Assembly (NCBI GenBank): GCA_951394405.1
Contig: OX596344.1
Location: forward strand, 620,001-684,000
DNA: 64,000 nt
Source of the DNA: Coprinellus micaceus
Taxonomy: Eukaryota > Basidiomycota > Agaricomycetes > Agaricales > Psathyrellaceae
Reading direction: 5' to 3'
The translations under genes were made by a program, and so were the position numbers. The notes beneath the pieces are model-generated. The model was not told the DNA's origin and ran no database searches. It saw nothing but the letters and a program-made list of their open reading frames with translations. This document shows, one piece after another, positions 44,522-55,773 of the stretch. The stretch's first letter is position 1. The number at the start of each line of letters is the position of its first letter.

Positions 44522-45940
44522 TCAGGAGGATGGAGTGGAGGAAAAACAAAACCCACTTCGGTGCACAATCGAGTCCCCGAACTCCTCCCATTCCTGTTTG
44601 CTTGCGAGCATGCTCTCAAAAATATCCAGATTCGCCAGGATTGAGCCTCCGGTCCAACTTGCAATCTCCCTACCCTCCATTGCTACCACCTCCACACTCT
44701 TCTTGCCCTCGTCCTCAGCAAGCAGTGTCATTTCTTTTGCGAGTCGCTCGGGGAGGCCAGGGACAAGGGAGCTTCCGCCAGAGAGAACAATGTTGGAGTA
44801 TAACTCATGGCGAACAGCGGGATCCATAGAAGCGATGCAAATTTGAACCTGGTTGTGAACCCCTGGGAAGCTGTATTCTCGAAGGGCAGGCTGGAAGAGC
44901 AGTTCTGCAGCCTTGAATCTGGAATATGTCAATGAACATGTAGCTGAAAGCCGGGAAGGCCACGTACGGCGGATCGTTCATTGCAAGCATGCCCCCATGC
45001 GGCAGCTCGTATTTCTCCTGCACACCTTCTGGAAGTCGGCTGCGGCCCGCATGGTACTCGTCGACCTCCTTCGGGTAATCAAGAACAATGTAACCAGTCT
45101 TGGCTAGTATGTCCCGCGCAACATGCAGCGTCTCACCCGCCGAACTGGCCACCGACTCGGCTAGATCTCGCCCTCCAATATCCATCCGCAGAGTTTTGGC
45201 TCTGACTGGGATCCCATTCTGGATAGGGACGATGTGAGTGACCTCTTCTCCTGAGTCTACCACAACCCCGGTGGTGCGGCCACATGCATACAGCGCGAGA
45301 GATGCGGTATTTGAGATGTTGAGTGCTGGCACGTTCAAGGTTTCAAACGCAACCTGCGCCATCCGCGAGCGGTCCTGCGAGTTATTCAATGGCGAGTCTG
45401 TCATAAGGACCGGCTGAGATGACGGGGAAAGCTGGAGGTCCTCTTTGTAGATGTATGTCCAGAGTGCCTCTACGTCGTCAAAGTTTGTTATGGAAGCGCC
45501 TTGGATGGGACGTCGAAGGCCCATGATGCCACGCCTGCGGAAGGCGTTCTCCCTGGGCATGGTGCTTGATGGTAAGGAGGGGGGACAGAGAGTGATTAGA
45601 CGTACCCGTGGTATATCGCCTGGATGTTGGACATCATGAGGAGTGCTGGGTGACGGGGACGTCCGATAAGAGTCCTGAGGTCTCCGTCAGGTATGCTTGC
45701 ACTGACGAATGGCAACGGCCACCGACATTATCGTCTCTCGGGGGATATCCTCGCCTTCAGCATCCATTAGTCCCGTTTGAGAAGAAAGGGGGATCCACAG
45801 GTACCAGATACTGAGTCATGCAGAATGAAAAGAACGTTGTTAAGAAACAACTTCGACCATACCAAAGGAAAAGCCGCACCTCCAGCTTTGACTGTGTAGG
45901 ATCCATTATCGATTACAACGACTTGAGGTAATGCAGGCAT
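44522..45940 (-). CDS. divergent actin (actin-related) protein
   Basis: Five exons (minus): 45940-45880, 45754-45727, 45674-45606, 45552-44968 and 44918-44522. All phases agree and give 379 residues, the usual actin length (375). It begins MPALPQVVVIDNGSYTVKAG, then TLIGRPRHPALL, RRRGIMGLRRPIQGASITNF, GVVVDSGEEVTHIVPI, MDIGGRDLAE and NIVLSGGSSLVPGLPERL. It ends ASWTGGSILANLDIF...SIVHRSGFCF. The phosphate-binding DNGS and DSG loops and the adenosine-site GGSSL are present, so nucleotide binding is expected. Substitutions throughout (for example RRPI for KYPI, SIVHRSGF for SIVHRKCF) show it is not the conventional cytoskeletal actin. It is either an orphan actin-related protein or a fast-evolving actin duplicate. 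I cannot assign an ARP class. Confidence 0.88.
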
Positions 45941-46371
45941 AGCGCCAAGTAGTCATCGACGATGGGAGTTGAAGTCGACGAAGGAACGCGGTGACAGTGG
46001 CACCGCCTCGTCACGTCGTCATCATTTGATGGGCGCTTAAAGTTCATCAAGCATTTTCTAAGCTCTTACCGAGTCGGAGATGCGGGGTCTAAACTCTAGA
46101 GCTCACGACGAAATTGAAGCTTGTGTTCCTTCCCCACCTTCCCTTTCCTCACTTTCCACAGCAACGATGTTGCCTCATATGCGGGCGCTCATAGAAGCCT
46201 ACTCGAGGGCCGAGGTCTAGGAACACTCTGTACAGGTTAGATTCGCTTTGTTCATCCGATTCTGGCCGAGCGCCCCTTTAGCAACCCCATCTATGCCAAC
46301 GTCAACATTGCGCCCACAGCGCCCATATACAACCAGAGGCTATCCTTCGGCGCCCACTGGTCGCTTCGCCT

Positions 46372-46377
46372 TATAAG
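46372..46377 (+). promoter_or_regulatory. TATA-like box of GH16 copy 2
   Basis: TATAAG in CGCCTTATAAGTC lies about 112 nt upstream of the ATG at 46484. This is comparable in placement to the TATA box of GH16 copy 1. Confidence 0.4.
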
Positions 46378-46483
46378 TCAAGGATTCGAAAATGAGGATT
46401 CTGCCACCCACCGACTCCCGAGCTCCCCTGCTGGCTTCAATCCTCCCAGGGCTCCTGTACGAGTACAGCTACCAGCTCGAAGC

Positions 46484-47892
46484 ATGCGACTACCAGCCAC
46501 TCAAGCATTGGTCGCCCTCTCCCTGGTATCGGCGACCTTAGCTGTGACCTATAGACAGCATAAAGAAATCATTGGCGAAGATTTTATAGAAGATGCATTC
46601 ACGGTGGAGGGAATACCCGATCCCACCCATGGTCGAGTGTATGTATCTATCCCAGAGCCTTCTCCAATTCGACTGTGCTTACGTAGATCCCTCAGAACCT
46701 ATGTAAACAAGGAGACGGCCCAACGACTTAACCTGACATACGCGACAAAAGATAGATTCATTCTTCGCGCCGACTCCGATTCTGTCGTTAAACGCGGGGA
46801 GAGGGGGCGCCGGTCTGTTAGGATGAGATCTAAAGACACGTATACGAGACACGCCGCAGTGTAGGTCCCGGTTTCTGTGCTCGAATTTGACTTCGCTTGC
46901 TCATGAGGCGTGACCGTCCTCAGATTTGATATTCACCACATGCCCACAGGTTGCGGGTGAGTGCTAGGCATATTGGAGCTAATATCCCGTTCAAATTTCG
47001 CGACACTTACTGAAGCTAGGTTCATAGGACGTGGCCCGCAGTCTGGGAAGTTGGCTCTAATTGGCCCCACGGAGGCGAAATCGATATTCTTGAGGGTGTC
47101 AACGACAGGGGGCCCAATGCAGCCACGCTCCATACCGGTGCCAGTGGGTCTCCTACACTCTCCCCCCCTCATTACCATACTCACGCAATGCCGTTCAGAC
47201 TGTGCCATGGATGCAGGCCGTTCAGGCCAGAAAGGGTGAGTATCTCTCCAAACCGCGATTAGTGGTATGGCTGGACTTATGGCGACTACGCTAGAGAGCA
47301 AGCTAAAAACAATGACTGCGACGTAAGTACCGGAGGTAGCAATCTCGGATGTTCTGTCAGGATGAAGGACGCCCGGAGCTACGGCAAAGCTTTCAACGAC
47401 GCTGGAGGAGGGTACTACGCCGTCGAGCGTGCCTCGAACCATATCAAAGTGTGGTTTTGGTCCCGCGATGCAACCAACGTTCCCGCAGCGGTGAAGGGCG
47501 GTGCGAAGTCTGTTGACCCTGACACCTGGGTAAGTTCTATGGAATTCGGATTCATCTTGGAGCCGTTGGTAATCCCGGTATCGCGTTACGCTACAGGGTG
47601 TGCCCGATGCCTACTTCCCGGGTGGACAAAACTGTGACATCAACAAGAAGTTCGGGCCTCAGAGCATCATCATCAACCTGACATTCTGTACGTCCATGTC
47701 CATGTCTCCGGGTCGGCTGCGACGGACTGATTGGATTCCAACTGTCCCATAGGCGGTGATTGGGCTGGAAACGCCAAGGCGTACACCGGCGCCAAGTGTC
47801 CAAGCACTTGCATAGACTATGTCGATAATACCCCTCAGGCGTTTAAACAAGCTTACTTCGATATTGCGAGCTTGCGGACGTACGTTCCTTAG
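46484..47892 (+). CDS. secreted GH16 endo-1,3(4)-beta-glucanase, copy 2
   Basis: The signal peptide [20 protein letters not shown] is followed by [20 protein letters not shown] and DPTHGRV, nearly identical to copy 1 on the minus strand 27 kb away. Intron positions match copy 1 (after HGRV, HAAV, GCG, TGA, before and after the Cys-rich segment, DTW and TFC). Catalytic motif [11 protein letters not shown] lies near 47080. The middle segment differs: [20 protein letters not shown] replaces [63 protein letters not shown] and [11 protein letters not shown] complete the fold. The start context GAAGCATGCGACTACCA is also shared with copy 1. It is expected to be extracellular and to cleave beta-1,3/1,6-glucans. 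Confidence 0.87.
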
Positions 47893-48365
47893 CTCGGACA
47901 CTCCGCTCGCTGGAAAAGATGCACGGTTCCTTCCAGGGGTGCAACTATGGCGCTAATTTATTCATAACTTACCACCTTCTCGGTACTCTTTCTTGCTATA
48001 TCCCCTCATGTTTCTGCTGTCGATCTGTCAGAGGTGGTCAGGTTGTATGGAGTAACTAGAAGAGCTCATCGCCGGCTACGAAGCTGCATTCTTTCGCTCA
48101 AATCAAGTTTGAACGTCCTTTTCAAGCCTATAAATCGGATAAAGCCCCTCAAAAGTCATATTTGCAGCCAAGGAAGCTCACTCGAGCCCTCCGAGGTTCC
48201 AGGCGGGGTGCAACGCCTCCGACGGGTCGTCCAGTGAGGGCGCTTCCATTAGCCGAACGGATCAGCGTGTTCTTTCCACGCCTCGAGCGCCAATTATTTT
48301 CGGTGCGGGGTGAACAGTCCCGTCATCAACCATCAACCCCTCGTCGTCGTCCTGCTCGTCGAGGT

Positions 48366-50747
48366 ATGCCGGCCAACTCAACTCTCTCGACGCTGTCGAG
48401 ACAGGCCCTCTCCTCGTCACGGAGAAGGTACACCGTTCCTCAGCTCTCTTTCCTTTCCTCCCCGTCCACCTCGCGGTTACTCCCGGCGCGTTCGCTGTCA
48501 ACTGGAATTAGGCTCTCAGCACGAACGAATGGAATTCTGAACTCAAGAAGTCGATTTGAAGTCGAGTCGCGTCGGCTCTTTTCAAGGTCTTCGACGGCGA
48601 GGGCGGCTACGGCCCATGCATTGGCGGAGGAACCAGAGGAGGAGGCCGACGCCGTTGTTGCAGACGAACAGGGAACCCTTGTTACTGAGAAGATTCGGAA
48701 TATTGCCATTATCGCCCATGGTGCGTCTGTTCTGTGTCCTGAACCTCATCAACCTAATTCAATAACCGCAGTCGATCACGGCAAGACCACGCTCGTCGAC
48801 CAACTTCTGCGTCAGTCCGGAACGCTGAAGCCCAACGGTGACGTTTCCAGCACGTCCACGCCCGAGAACAACGATGCTACCTTTGGACAGCGTGTAATGG
48901 ACTCGAACGACCTTGAGAAGGAGCGAGGTATCACGATTCTCTCCAAGTGTACGAGTATCGACTACAACGGCACGAACATCAATATCGTTGACACTCCTGG
49001 ACACGCTGACTTTGGTGGGGAGGTCGAGCGTGTGTTGAATATGGTGGATGGTGTAGCACTGGTTGTCGACGCGACGGATGGGCCTATGACCCAGACGAGA
49101 TTTGTCCTCAGCAAGGCGCTGGCACGCGGTCTGAGGTGCGTCGTTCGTTCCCTTGCTCCTGCCCACACAAAACTAAACCATACATTAGACCCCTCGTCGT
49201 CCTCAATAAGGCTGACCGGTCAACTGCCCGACCCGCCCAAGTTGAGAGCGACCTCTTCGACTTGTTCGCCACTCTCGGTGCAACCGACGAACAAGCAGAC
49301 TACCCCGTCCTCTACGCCTCCGCCAAGCAAGGTTGGGCAACCACCGAAGCACCCGAGCCTGGTCAGGCCGTTACACCTGGGGAGAACATGACGCCCCTCT
49401 TCGACCTCATCTGCTCTCACGTCCCTCCCCCTGCCCATCTCGACCGTACGAAACCCTTCTCCATGCTCACGGTGCAAATCGAGAGCGACCCCTACGTTGG
49501 TGTGCTGTACCTCGGCCGTGTGTCGAGTGGTGTCCTCCGGGTCAATGACACGGTTTGGGCTCTGGATAGTACGGGGAAGAAGGTTGGCGAGGGGAAGGTG
49601 AAGAAGCTGTTTGGAAGGCGTGGGCTTGACCGGACGGAGAAGGATGCTGCGGGCGCTGGAGAGATTGTCAGCATTGCTGGAATCAAGATGGGCTCTGGAG
49701 GTGTGAACGTCACACTCGTGCATCCTGAAGGATGGGGTGAGGACGGGCCCCAACCTTTGCCCACCACACCCATCGACCCTCCGACCATCTCCGTCGTTGT
49801 CTACCCTAACGACTCTCCCTTGGCTGGCCAGGAAGGCAACAAGCTCACCAGTCAAATGATTCGTGACAGAATCTACAAGGAAGCCGAAACGAACGTCGCC
49901 CTGCACGTCTTGCCCGGCCCCACCTCCGAATCGCTCGAACTTCGCGGCCGTGGCGTCCTACATCTCGGCGTCCTCTTCGAGACCCTCCGTCGGGAAGGCT
50001 TCGAACTCTCCATTGGTCCCCCAAAAGCCGTCCTCATCCCTGACCCCGAGAACCCCCACGGGATGCTCGAGCCCGTCGAAGAGTGCACCGTCATGGTCCG
50101 GGACGAGTACGCCGGCGGCGTCGTCCAAAAATTGACGATGCGGAAAGGCGAGATGGTGAGCTATGAGGCGGACGATGCGCAGGAGGGGTGGGTGAGGATT
50201 GTGATGGACGTGCCAGCAAGGGGGCTGATTGGGTATATGGCGGGAGAGTTTAAGAATGACGTGCATGGGCAGGGGACGATTAACCATATTTTCAAGGCGT
50301 ATTTGCCGTATAGGGGCGCGATGGATACGGGGAGGAATGGAGCGCTCATTTCGATGGCGAGTGGGGAGACGAGTGGGTACGCGATGATGCCGTTGCAAGC
50401 GAGGGGAGCGATGTTTATCTCGCCTCAGATTCAAGGTGAGTCGTCCTATCCGTTTTGAGTCGACAATATCTCACTAGGATGTCACAGTATACCCTGGCAT
50501 GGTCATCGGCGAGTCCTCTAAATCCCAAGACCTGTATCTCAACCCCTGCGTCAAGAAGCAGCTCACCAACATCCGCGCTGCGGGTGCGGACGAGAAGATC
50601 GTTCTAGCCTCACCACGAACGATGACCCTAGAGGAGTCGCTCAGCTACATGGCCGACGACGAGCTTGTTGAGGTGACGCCCAAGACCATCCGGTTACGGA
50701 AGTTGATCCTCGATGAAGGCAAGCGGAAGCGAATGACGAAGAAGTAA
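48366..50747 (+). CDS. TypA/BipA-family translational GTPase, probably mitochondrial
   Basis: Four exons (48366-48720, 48772-49135, 49189-50435, 50488-50747) give 741 residues. About 95 N-terminal residues rich in Ser and Arg ([18 protein letters not shown]) look like a mitochondrial presequence. The G domain follows: [14 protein letters not shown] (G1, split by intron 1), ERGITI (G2), DTPGHADF (G3), VLNKAD (G4) and SAKQG (G5). The EF-Tu-like domain ([14 protein letters not shown]), EF-G-like domains III and V ([13 protein letters not shown]) and the BipA-specific C-terminus ([12 protein letters not shown]...[18 protein letters not shown]-like segment, ending RKRMTKK) complete the family. BipA acts on ribosomes in assembly and stress translation; an organellar role here is inferred from the leader. 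An upstream in-frame ATG at 48162 would add 68 low-complexity residues and is less likely. Confidence 0.92.
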
Positions 50748-51574
50748 TGGTTTGATCTGGCAGTGCTTTGGGCGGCGGTTCATTGTTCTTGGATGGATGA
50801 AAAGTGAGTTTCAAGCCACTTCGGCGTCTATGCGCATGAGGTGACCGGAGACTGATCATTGCACAGGTACTTACCATTGACACAGGCTCGTATGTAGAGA
50901 GCTGGGGCGGCGATGGCCCTGTACACGTAAAACTAGACAGAAGGGTGGACGGTATTCATCCTCTCTTTTCCATCGCTCTGTTGCTATTATATCCCATATT
51001 TACTCACATTTGTACATAGACGACTACGCATACCTCATAACGGCTAATTGATGGTGCCCGGGGGCACCCGTGTATCCCACCTCACTCTGCCGACGGCTTT
51101 GCCCCTATCAATCGCCATGAAAGAGGTACGAAGCGAGGACCATTGGCCCTGGACAAAGCCCAAGCACGTGCACAGCTTCATGACCCGACAACTGCCTCCG
51201 AAAGTGGAGAAAGCCACGACCCAACATTAGCGCCCGATAAGCGCTTGCCTTGATCGCCGGTATCTGGGCCACAACCTCAAACCATTGTCGGTCAACGAAA
51301 GGTAACTATCTCTTCTGCCATATGCTCCGTGGCTACATGGTTCTAACCCATTACACGACTCGGGATCGCTCCGAAAATCGCTAAGCTGCCTTTTTGGGGC
51401 TACTCGTCTGTCGCAAACGGCGTCTACGCGCGATAACGCGGCACAGCTGACCAAAGGTAATGGTTTGGTGTTACGTACGGCGGATACCGCTTTCTTTGTC
51501 GCTTTGCGCTACAATGTACGGTGGTAAATTTGATTTAATTTCCGAGAGTTCGGGGCGGGCTTGAGGCGACGCGG
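50748..51574. other. intergenic, no gene recognised
   Basis: 3' flank of the BipA gene and upstream region of the 51.7-kb gene. Short frames only. Confidence 0.4.
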
Positions 51575-51580
51575 TATAAA
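51575..51580 (+). promoter_or_regulatory. TATA box of the 51.7-kb gene
   Basis: TATAAA in GCGGTATAAAGCTATG lies 84-89 nt upstream of the ATG at 51664. Confidence 0.55.
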
Positions 51581-51663
51581 GCTATGATAACTCGGTAGAG
51601 GCCCACATCCTCACTCTCCCATTGCCTCTCCACCTTCGCTAAGCCTTGGTATTGGCCTCTTCT

Positions 51664-53676
51664 ATGACATACCCGATGCCGACGTCTACTATGTTCCCCG
51701 AGGCCACCCCGGACATGTTCGACTTCGACTTCAGTCTCCCTCTTCCTCCTGACTCTTCAAGCACCACGCTGGCCGTGGAGCCACCATCTCGCGAATATTG
51801 GGAGGCCTTTTTTGCAGGTATCGATGATAACTGGTACGTCCCCAAAACCTGGACGAAAGGCCCCTTACTGATGATTTGGTTTAGTGCGGTCGCCAACATA
51901 GGCGTCGGTCAAAGCTCTCGGCCAGCTAGTCAAGCCACTTTAAATAGCGCAGAACTCACTGTACTCGACTTCGTTCAACAGGAGGCCTCTGTACCGGTTA
52001 CCGGGCATGCTCTGACCAACGAGGCTGCCCCTCCCGCCTTCGAGGACTTCTCTGGTAACTTGGCTAGCACCGCCTTCCCACCTCTCGATCGGTACCATGC
52101 TGGCCTCACCTTCGAAGAACTCCTCAATATGGGCGCCTCCCAGGAGCCTGCTGTCGATCTCTCTCCCCTCAACAATGCGACGTTCGAGCTCCCTTCTGGC
52201 CCTTGTGATTATGGTCTTCAGGACCAAACCGGATCGTTCGAGGGACTGCCTCGTGAATATCGTCTCGATGACTTCGTTCATGCCTCCTCCCAGCGTCTCA
52301 TCGTCCCGCAGTCTGCTTTGATTAACCCATGGGAGGCTGACACCCCCTCGGAGGACACTGGCTCTCTGCCCTCACCCACTCCATACGACGTTCTCGGCCT
52401 TTCAACCCTGGCAAGCGATGCGCCTGTGGATACCCTTGTGCCCTATAACACAGGTGGGCTCAGGGATGCACCTCAGGTTCCAGCACCATTCCCCAACACC
52501 GTCTTCGAGCCGGCCTTTCCTAGCGCAGACTTCAACTTTAACGACGATCTCTTTCAAGACGACGCCTCGGACTGGGCGTATCTCAGCCCCTTGGGCTTGC
52601 CTTCGTCGACCACGGCTGTAAACTACAGTGGCCTGCTCGACCCTACTGGCCCTGCGACCCTTCCGGGTCTCCCTAATGGCGCCCACGCTACTCCCTCTAC
52701 GATGTCTTCGGCCTACCCAGTTCTGGGGCCACTGGAAGGAAGCGCGCTGTTTGACTGGGACAAGCTTAACAAGCACCAAGAGCACCAACGGGAGCAAGTA
52801 GCTACCTTCCATCTTCACGTTCCTATCCTTCCGGTTTGCCCACCCATCGCTCCCGCCTCCGAGTCGGCTTGGTCTCAGCCTTCTGGATCCAAGCGCAGGA
52901 ACGAAGAGACCGTCGAGGCAGGCCTCGTTCCTACCCGTTCCCTCAAGAAAAAGAAGGCCGAGGAGGACAAGGAGAATGTGAATTCGAACGTGAGCCCAGC
53001 CGATGCAGTCAACCCGGAAACCAGCGCGGGGTCCAGACAGCCGTTGATCGACTTGCACCAAACTACGCAGCACGCAACCACCAGTACTGATTCCACCGAC
53101 TGCGTCCCTCCCGAGGATACCACTCTTCGCTTTGGAATTTTATGCCCGCATCCCAATGAGCGGGGGGTCCGCTGCGATAAGATGCTGCTGGGCGGGTTGA
53201 AATCTCTCGGGCAGCACATTGTAGAGGATCACCGTGGCCTTGCCAAACCAGGCGCGGATGGTAAAACCAGTTGCCCCCTGATCAAGACCGCCGACTCGAA
53301 TATTATTTGCGGCGAAAGGTTCGTCGTGGCAGCGCAAGGATTTTATCGCCACGTTCAGACGGTGGGTGATAAGGGTCACGGCCATGTCATCGAAGGCCAG
53401 CATCTCGACGAGAACGACAAACCTGTTGGAGCTGTCACCCGCCACCCAGTCTACGGTTGCCCCTTCTGCACGGCGACGTTTTCTCAGTATTTCGGAGGAC
53501 GCAAGGACTCTGTTCGCAGGCACCTCACGGAGTCCAAGACGTCTCAGAAATGCGTGGTGGTATCGGACGAGGAATGGAAAGAAGATTGGTGCAACAAGCT
53601 TAGGGTGGCCCAATACCAACCACGGTCCACTAGATTCGAAAGCCAGTCTGCTGGGGTGCTGTGTTCCTCTGGCTAG
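51664..53676 (+). CDS. large zinc-finger-like nuclear protein, hypothetical
   Basis: Starts MTYPMPTSTMFPEATPDMFD (ATG at 51664). A 51-nt stretch 51834-51884 has intron signals (GTACGT..TTTAG, inner CTGAT) and is a multiple of three, so the protein is about 670 residues with it or 653 without. The first 420 residues are acidic, Pro/Ser/Thr-rich and disordered, as in activation domains (LNNATFELPSG, FNFNDDLFQDDASDWAYL). SLKKKKAEEDKEN near 52950 is a likely nuclear signal. The C-terminal 180 residues carry spaced Cys/His pairs: ILCPHP...VRCDKMLLGGL...HIVEDH, SCPLIK...ICGERF...FYRHVQ and YGCPFCTATFS...RRHL. These suit three atypical C2H2-type fingers. A transcription factor is a reasonable guess, not shown. 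Confidence 0.75.
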   Translation: MTYPMPTSTMFPEATPDMFDFDFSLPLPPDSSSTTLAVEPPSREYWEAFFAGIDDNWYVPKTWTKGPLLMIWFSAVANIGVGQSSRPASQATLNSAELTVLDFVQQEASVPVTGHALTNEAAPPAFEDFSGNLASTAFPPLDRYHAGLTFEELLNMGASQEPAVDLSPLNNATFELPSGPCDYGLQDQTGSFEGLPREYRLDDFVHASSQRLIVPQSALINPWEADTPSEDTGSLPSPTPYDVLGLSTLASDAPVDTLVPYNTGGLRDAPQVPAPFPNTVFEPAFPSADFNFNDDLFQDDASDWAYLSPLGLPSSTTAVNYSGLLDPTGPATLPGLPNGAHATPSTMSSAYPVLGPLEGSALFDWDKLNKHQEHQREQVATFHLHVPILPVCPPIAPASESAWSQPSGSKRRNEETVEAGLVPTRSLKKKKAEEDKENVNSNVSPADAVNPETSAGSRQPLIDLHQTTQHATTSTDSTDCVPPEDTTLRFGILCPHPNERGVRCDKMLLGGLKSLGQHIVEDHRGLAKPGADGKTSCPLIKTADSNIICGERFVVAAQGFYRHVQTVGDKGHGHVIEGQHLDENDKPVGAVTRHPVYGCPFCTATFSQYFGGRKDSVRRHLTESKTSQKCVVVSDEEWKEDWCNKLRVAQYQPRSTRFESQSAGVLCSSG

Positions 53677-54453
53677 TCTTTCTCTTTGCTGTGTATGTAC
53701 CAGTATCCAAGGCACTCTGTATCATCACCTGTATCATCACCTTCCAATGCCATAGCAAGTTTGATTCAATCCTCAATAGTACTTGAGGAGCAGAGCCTAC
53801 TTGGACTCGGTGAAGGCCGCGAGAGATCAATAACGCAGCTATCGCGGGCCAACCATATGTACAAAACATCATCTCATCAATCTGCCTTACGTCCTTCTCC
53901 TCCTCCATCATGATCCTCCATGCTCATCCATCTCCGTTCCATCTCATCTTTGTAGGTCTCAGCGTAAGTGCTGAGCCCTGTGCGTCATGGCCTCCCACTC
54001 GCGCTTGGCTCGAGCTTGATGTTTTGGTTAGCTATGCTGGGCGATAGCATTCAAAGCAGCATAGCGTTGCGCGACCTGCTCGCAGGTGTGGTATTGTCGA
54101 ATGCACCCAGACCTGTCATGGCGAAGTACGTCCGGTGAAATCAGCGTTGGGCGCTCGGTTTTGGGCTCTGCCAGTCAGCGCAGTGTGATTCTAGTGTGCG
54201 CTCATGGGTTCCTGGCCTCGGACCATATATCGGCATGGCTCCCCATACGAAGGGAGGAGCCGAAACTAAATCGGGTTTTCCCTCTCTGCTTCTGCCACCA
54301 CTCCTCTCTGATCGCTCAAGCCTCAGGTGTCTCGCCGTTGCCCCTCCTTTGGGTATCGTGGTTTGCTGGTTGCTTGCTTTAGCAGGCACGTCATCAAGGC
54401 ATCCGAAGACAGGCTCAATCCCAGCTTTAAGGCTTCGAGGAGCGTAAAACAAC
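53677..54453. other. intergenic, no gene recognised
   Basis: No supported coding frame; includes the upstream region of the single-span membrane protein gene at 54454. Confidence 0.4.
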
Positions 54454-55337
54454 ATGGCCATTACAGTCATTGACGACCGCGATCCTATCATCGTCTACAC
54501 CGGCTCATGGACGGCTGCTGGGACGAGGTTCGAGTCGAACTTTACGGCGATGGTGACCGGCGAGAAGGGCGCTACTGCTACGATTGAGTTTGTCGGTACG
54601 TTCTTCTCTGGTTTGCGACTGGAACAAGCATCCATAACGTCGGCCCAGGCAGGAACATCTCAGTTTTCGGTACCATCCCAGTCCTCCAGTCTGGCCAAGG
54701 ACGCACGACGGCCACCTTCACGTTGGACGAAGCTGAATCCTTGCCCGTAACCACTTTCGTCGCCAACCACAACCCCAACGATATTCAATACTACATCCCG
54801 ATGTTCCGGTCGCCTCAGCTTCTTGAAGACCGCGCCCACAAGCTCGTCATGACGCACGAGTCGGATAATGGTGGTCAGATCACATTCGACTACATGACCG
54901 TCCAGGGTGCATTGACGCGGTACGCTGTGCCCGAGAGCGGGATGAGTGCGACCGCCAAGATGGCCATTATCGGAGGTGTACTAGGAGGTGTCATTCTGCT
55001 GCTCCTCGGGCTGGTGACGGCTTTGTTACTGAAGCAGAAGAGGGCGGCTGCTCAAAGAACAGCTGTGTACAACCACACTGGCCACTCCGACACTAAAGGT
55101 GGGCTCTCAACCTTTCATCGCCCACATTGACGCTAACGGATCTCTTGTTCAGCGCCCATGAATACCTCCGGCTTCCTCGCATACCAAGACCCGCACCAGT
55201 CGCCGATGAACACGGGTTCGCTGAACGGAAATCCGTCTGAATTCCACAGTCGGACGATGGGCTCTCCCTCTATCATGCGGCAAGGTTCAGCCCCCACCCT
55301 ATACCGCCCACCACTACCTGAGGTTCACGAGTCGTAA
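54454..55337 (+). CDS. single-span membrane protein of a common agaricomycete type
   Basis: Three exons (54454-54595, 54649-55098, 55153-55337) encode 258 residues. The N-terminal domain starts MAITVIDDRDPIIVYTGSW without a classical signal peptide and is beta-rich (ATIEFVGRNISVFGTIPV, TTATFTLDEAES), with aspects of a carbohydrate-binding sandwich. One membrane segment AIIGGVLGGVILLLLGLVTA lies at residues about 168-188, flanked by basic LLKQKRAAAQRT. The cytosolic tail is Pro/Ser-rich and ends PPPLPEVHES. Such proteins are numerous in agaricomycetes and lack an assigned function. By topology it is a type I/III protein with an outside sensor-like domain; that is inference. Confidence 0.8.
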
Positions 55338-55701
55338 CCTCAACCGATCCCTCCCCCTCGTCCCCTTCCTCCCACCTACCGCTCTCCACACTCTCTACGC
55401 CTCAAGGATCCATCATTTGGCTTTCATCCTGTCGGGAAAGCCTCGCTACGATTCCCCCGTCTCCGCTGAAGGACTTCAGAACGTTGAGGTATCTCCTCTT
55501 CTCGGCTCTCTATACCCAAGCACTGTACCTTCCTACTCCAACCACAGTTTACTTAATTCGTGAGCATCCCGGGACCCGAATGCGGTATAAGAACCGGTGA
55601 GTACTTGCATCGTGCAGCCGTGCGTGCAAAATCAATTATCAAGGTCCAGACTCCAAAAAACTGCAGAACTACGAGGAAGAGAGCAGGGGATCAAAACGTA
55701 G
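55338..55701. other. 3' flank of the membrane protein gene, nothing further seen
   Basis: Pyrimidine-rich 3' region and spacer before tRNA-Glu copy 2. Confidence 0.4.
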
Positions 55702-55773
55702 TTCCGATACGGGGAATCGAACCCCGAGCTACCGCGTGAAAGGCGGTAATGTTAGCCGTTACACCATATCGGA
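55702..55773 (-). tRNA. trnE(UUC): tRNA-Glu (anticodon TTC), copy 2
   Basis: The 72-nt body is identical to the copy at 13926-13997, including acceptor stem, TTC anticodon and B-box. The flanks differ on both sides, so the copies have been kept the same by selection or conversion rather than by recent segmental duplication. Confidence 0.95.

Noticed and set aside
45553..45560. ATG at 45560 as the start of the actin-like protein
   Set aside because: It lies inside an intron. Joining the upstream exons 45880-45940, 45727-45754 and 45606-45674 in phase restores the actin N-terminus (DNGSYTVKAG...GRPRH).
48162..48365. Upstream extension of the BipA protein from an ATG at 48162
   Set aside because: The extra 68 residues are Arg/Pro-rich low complexity. 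The ATG at 48366 already gives a full mitochondrial-type leader.
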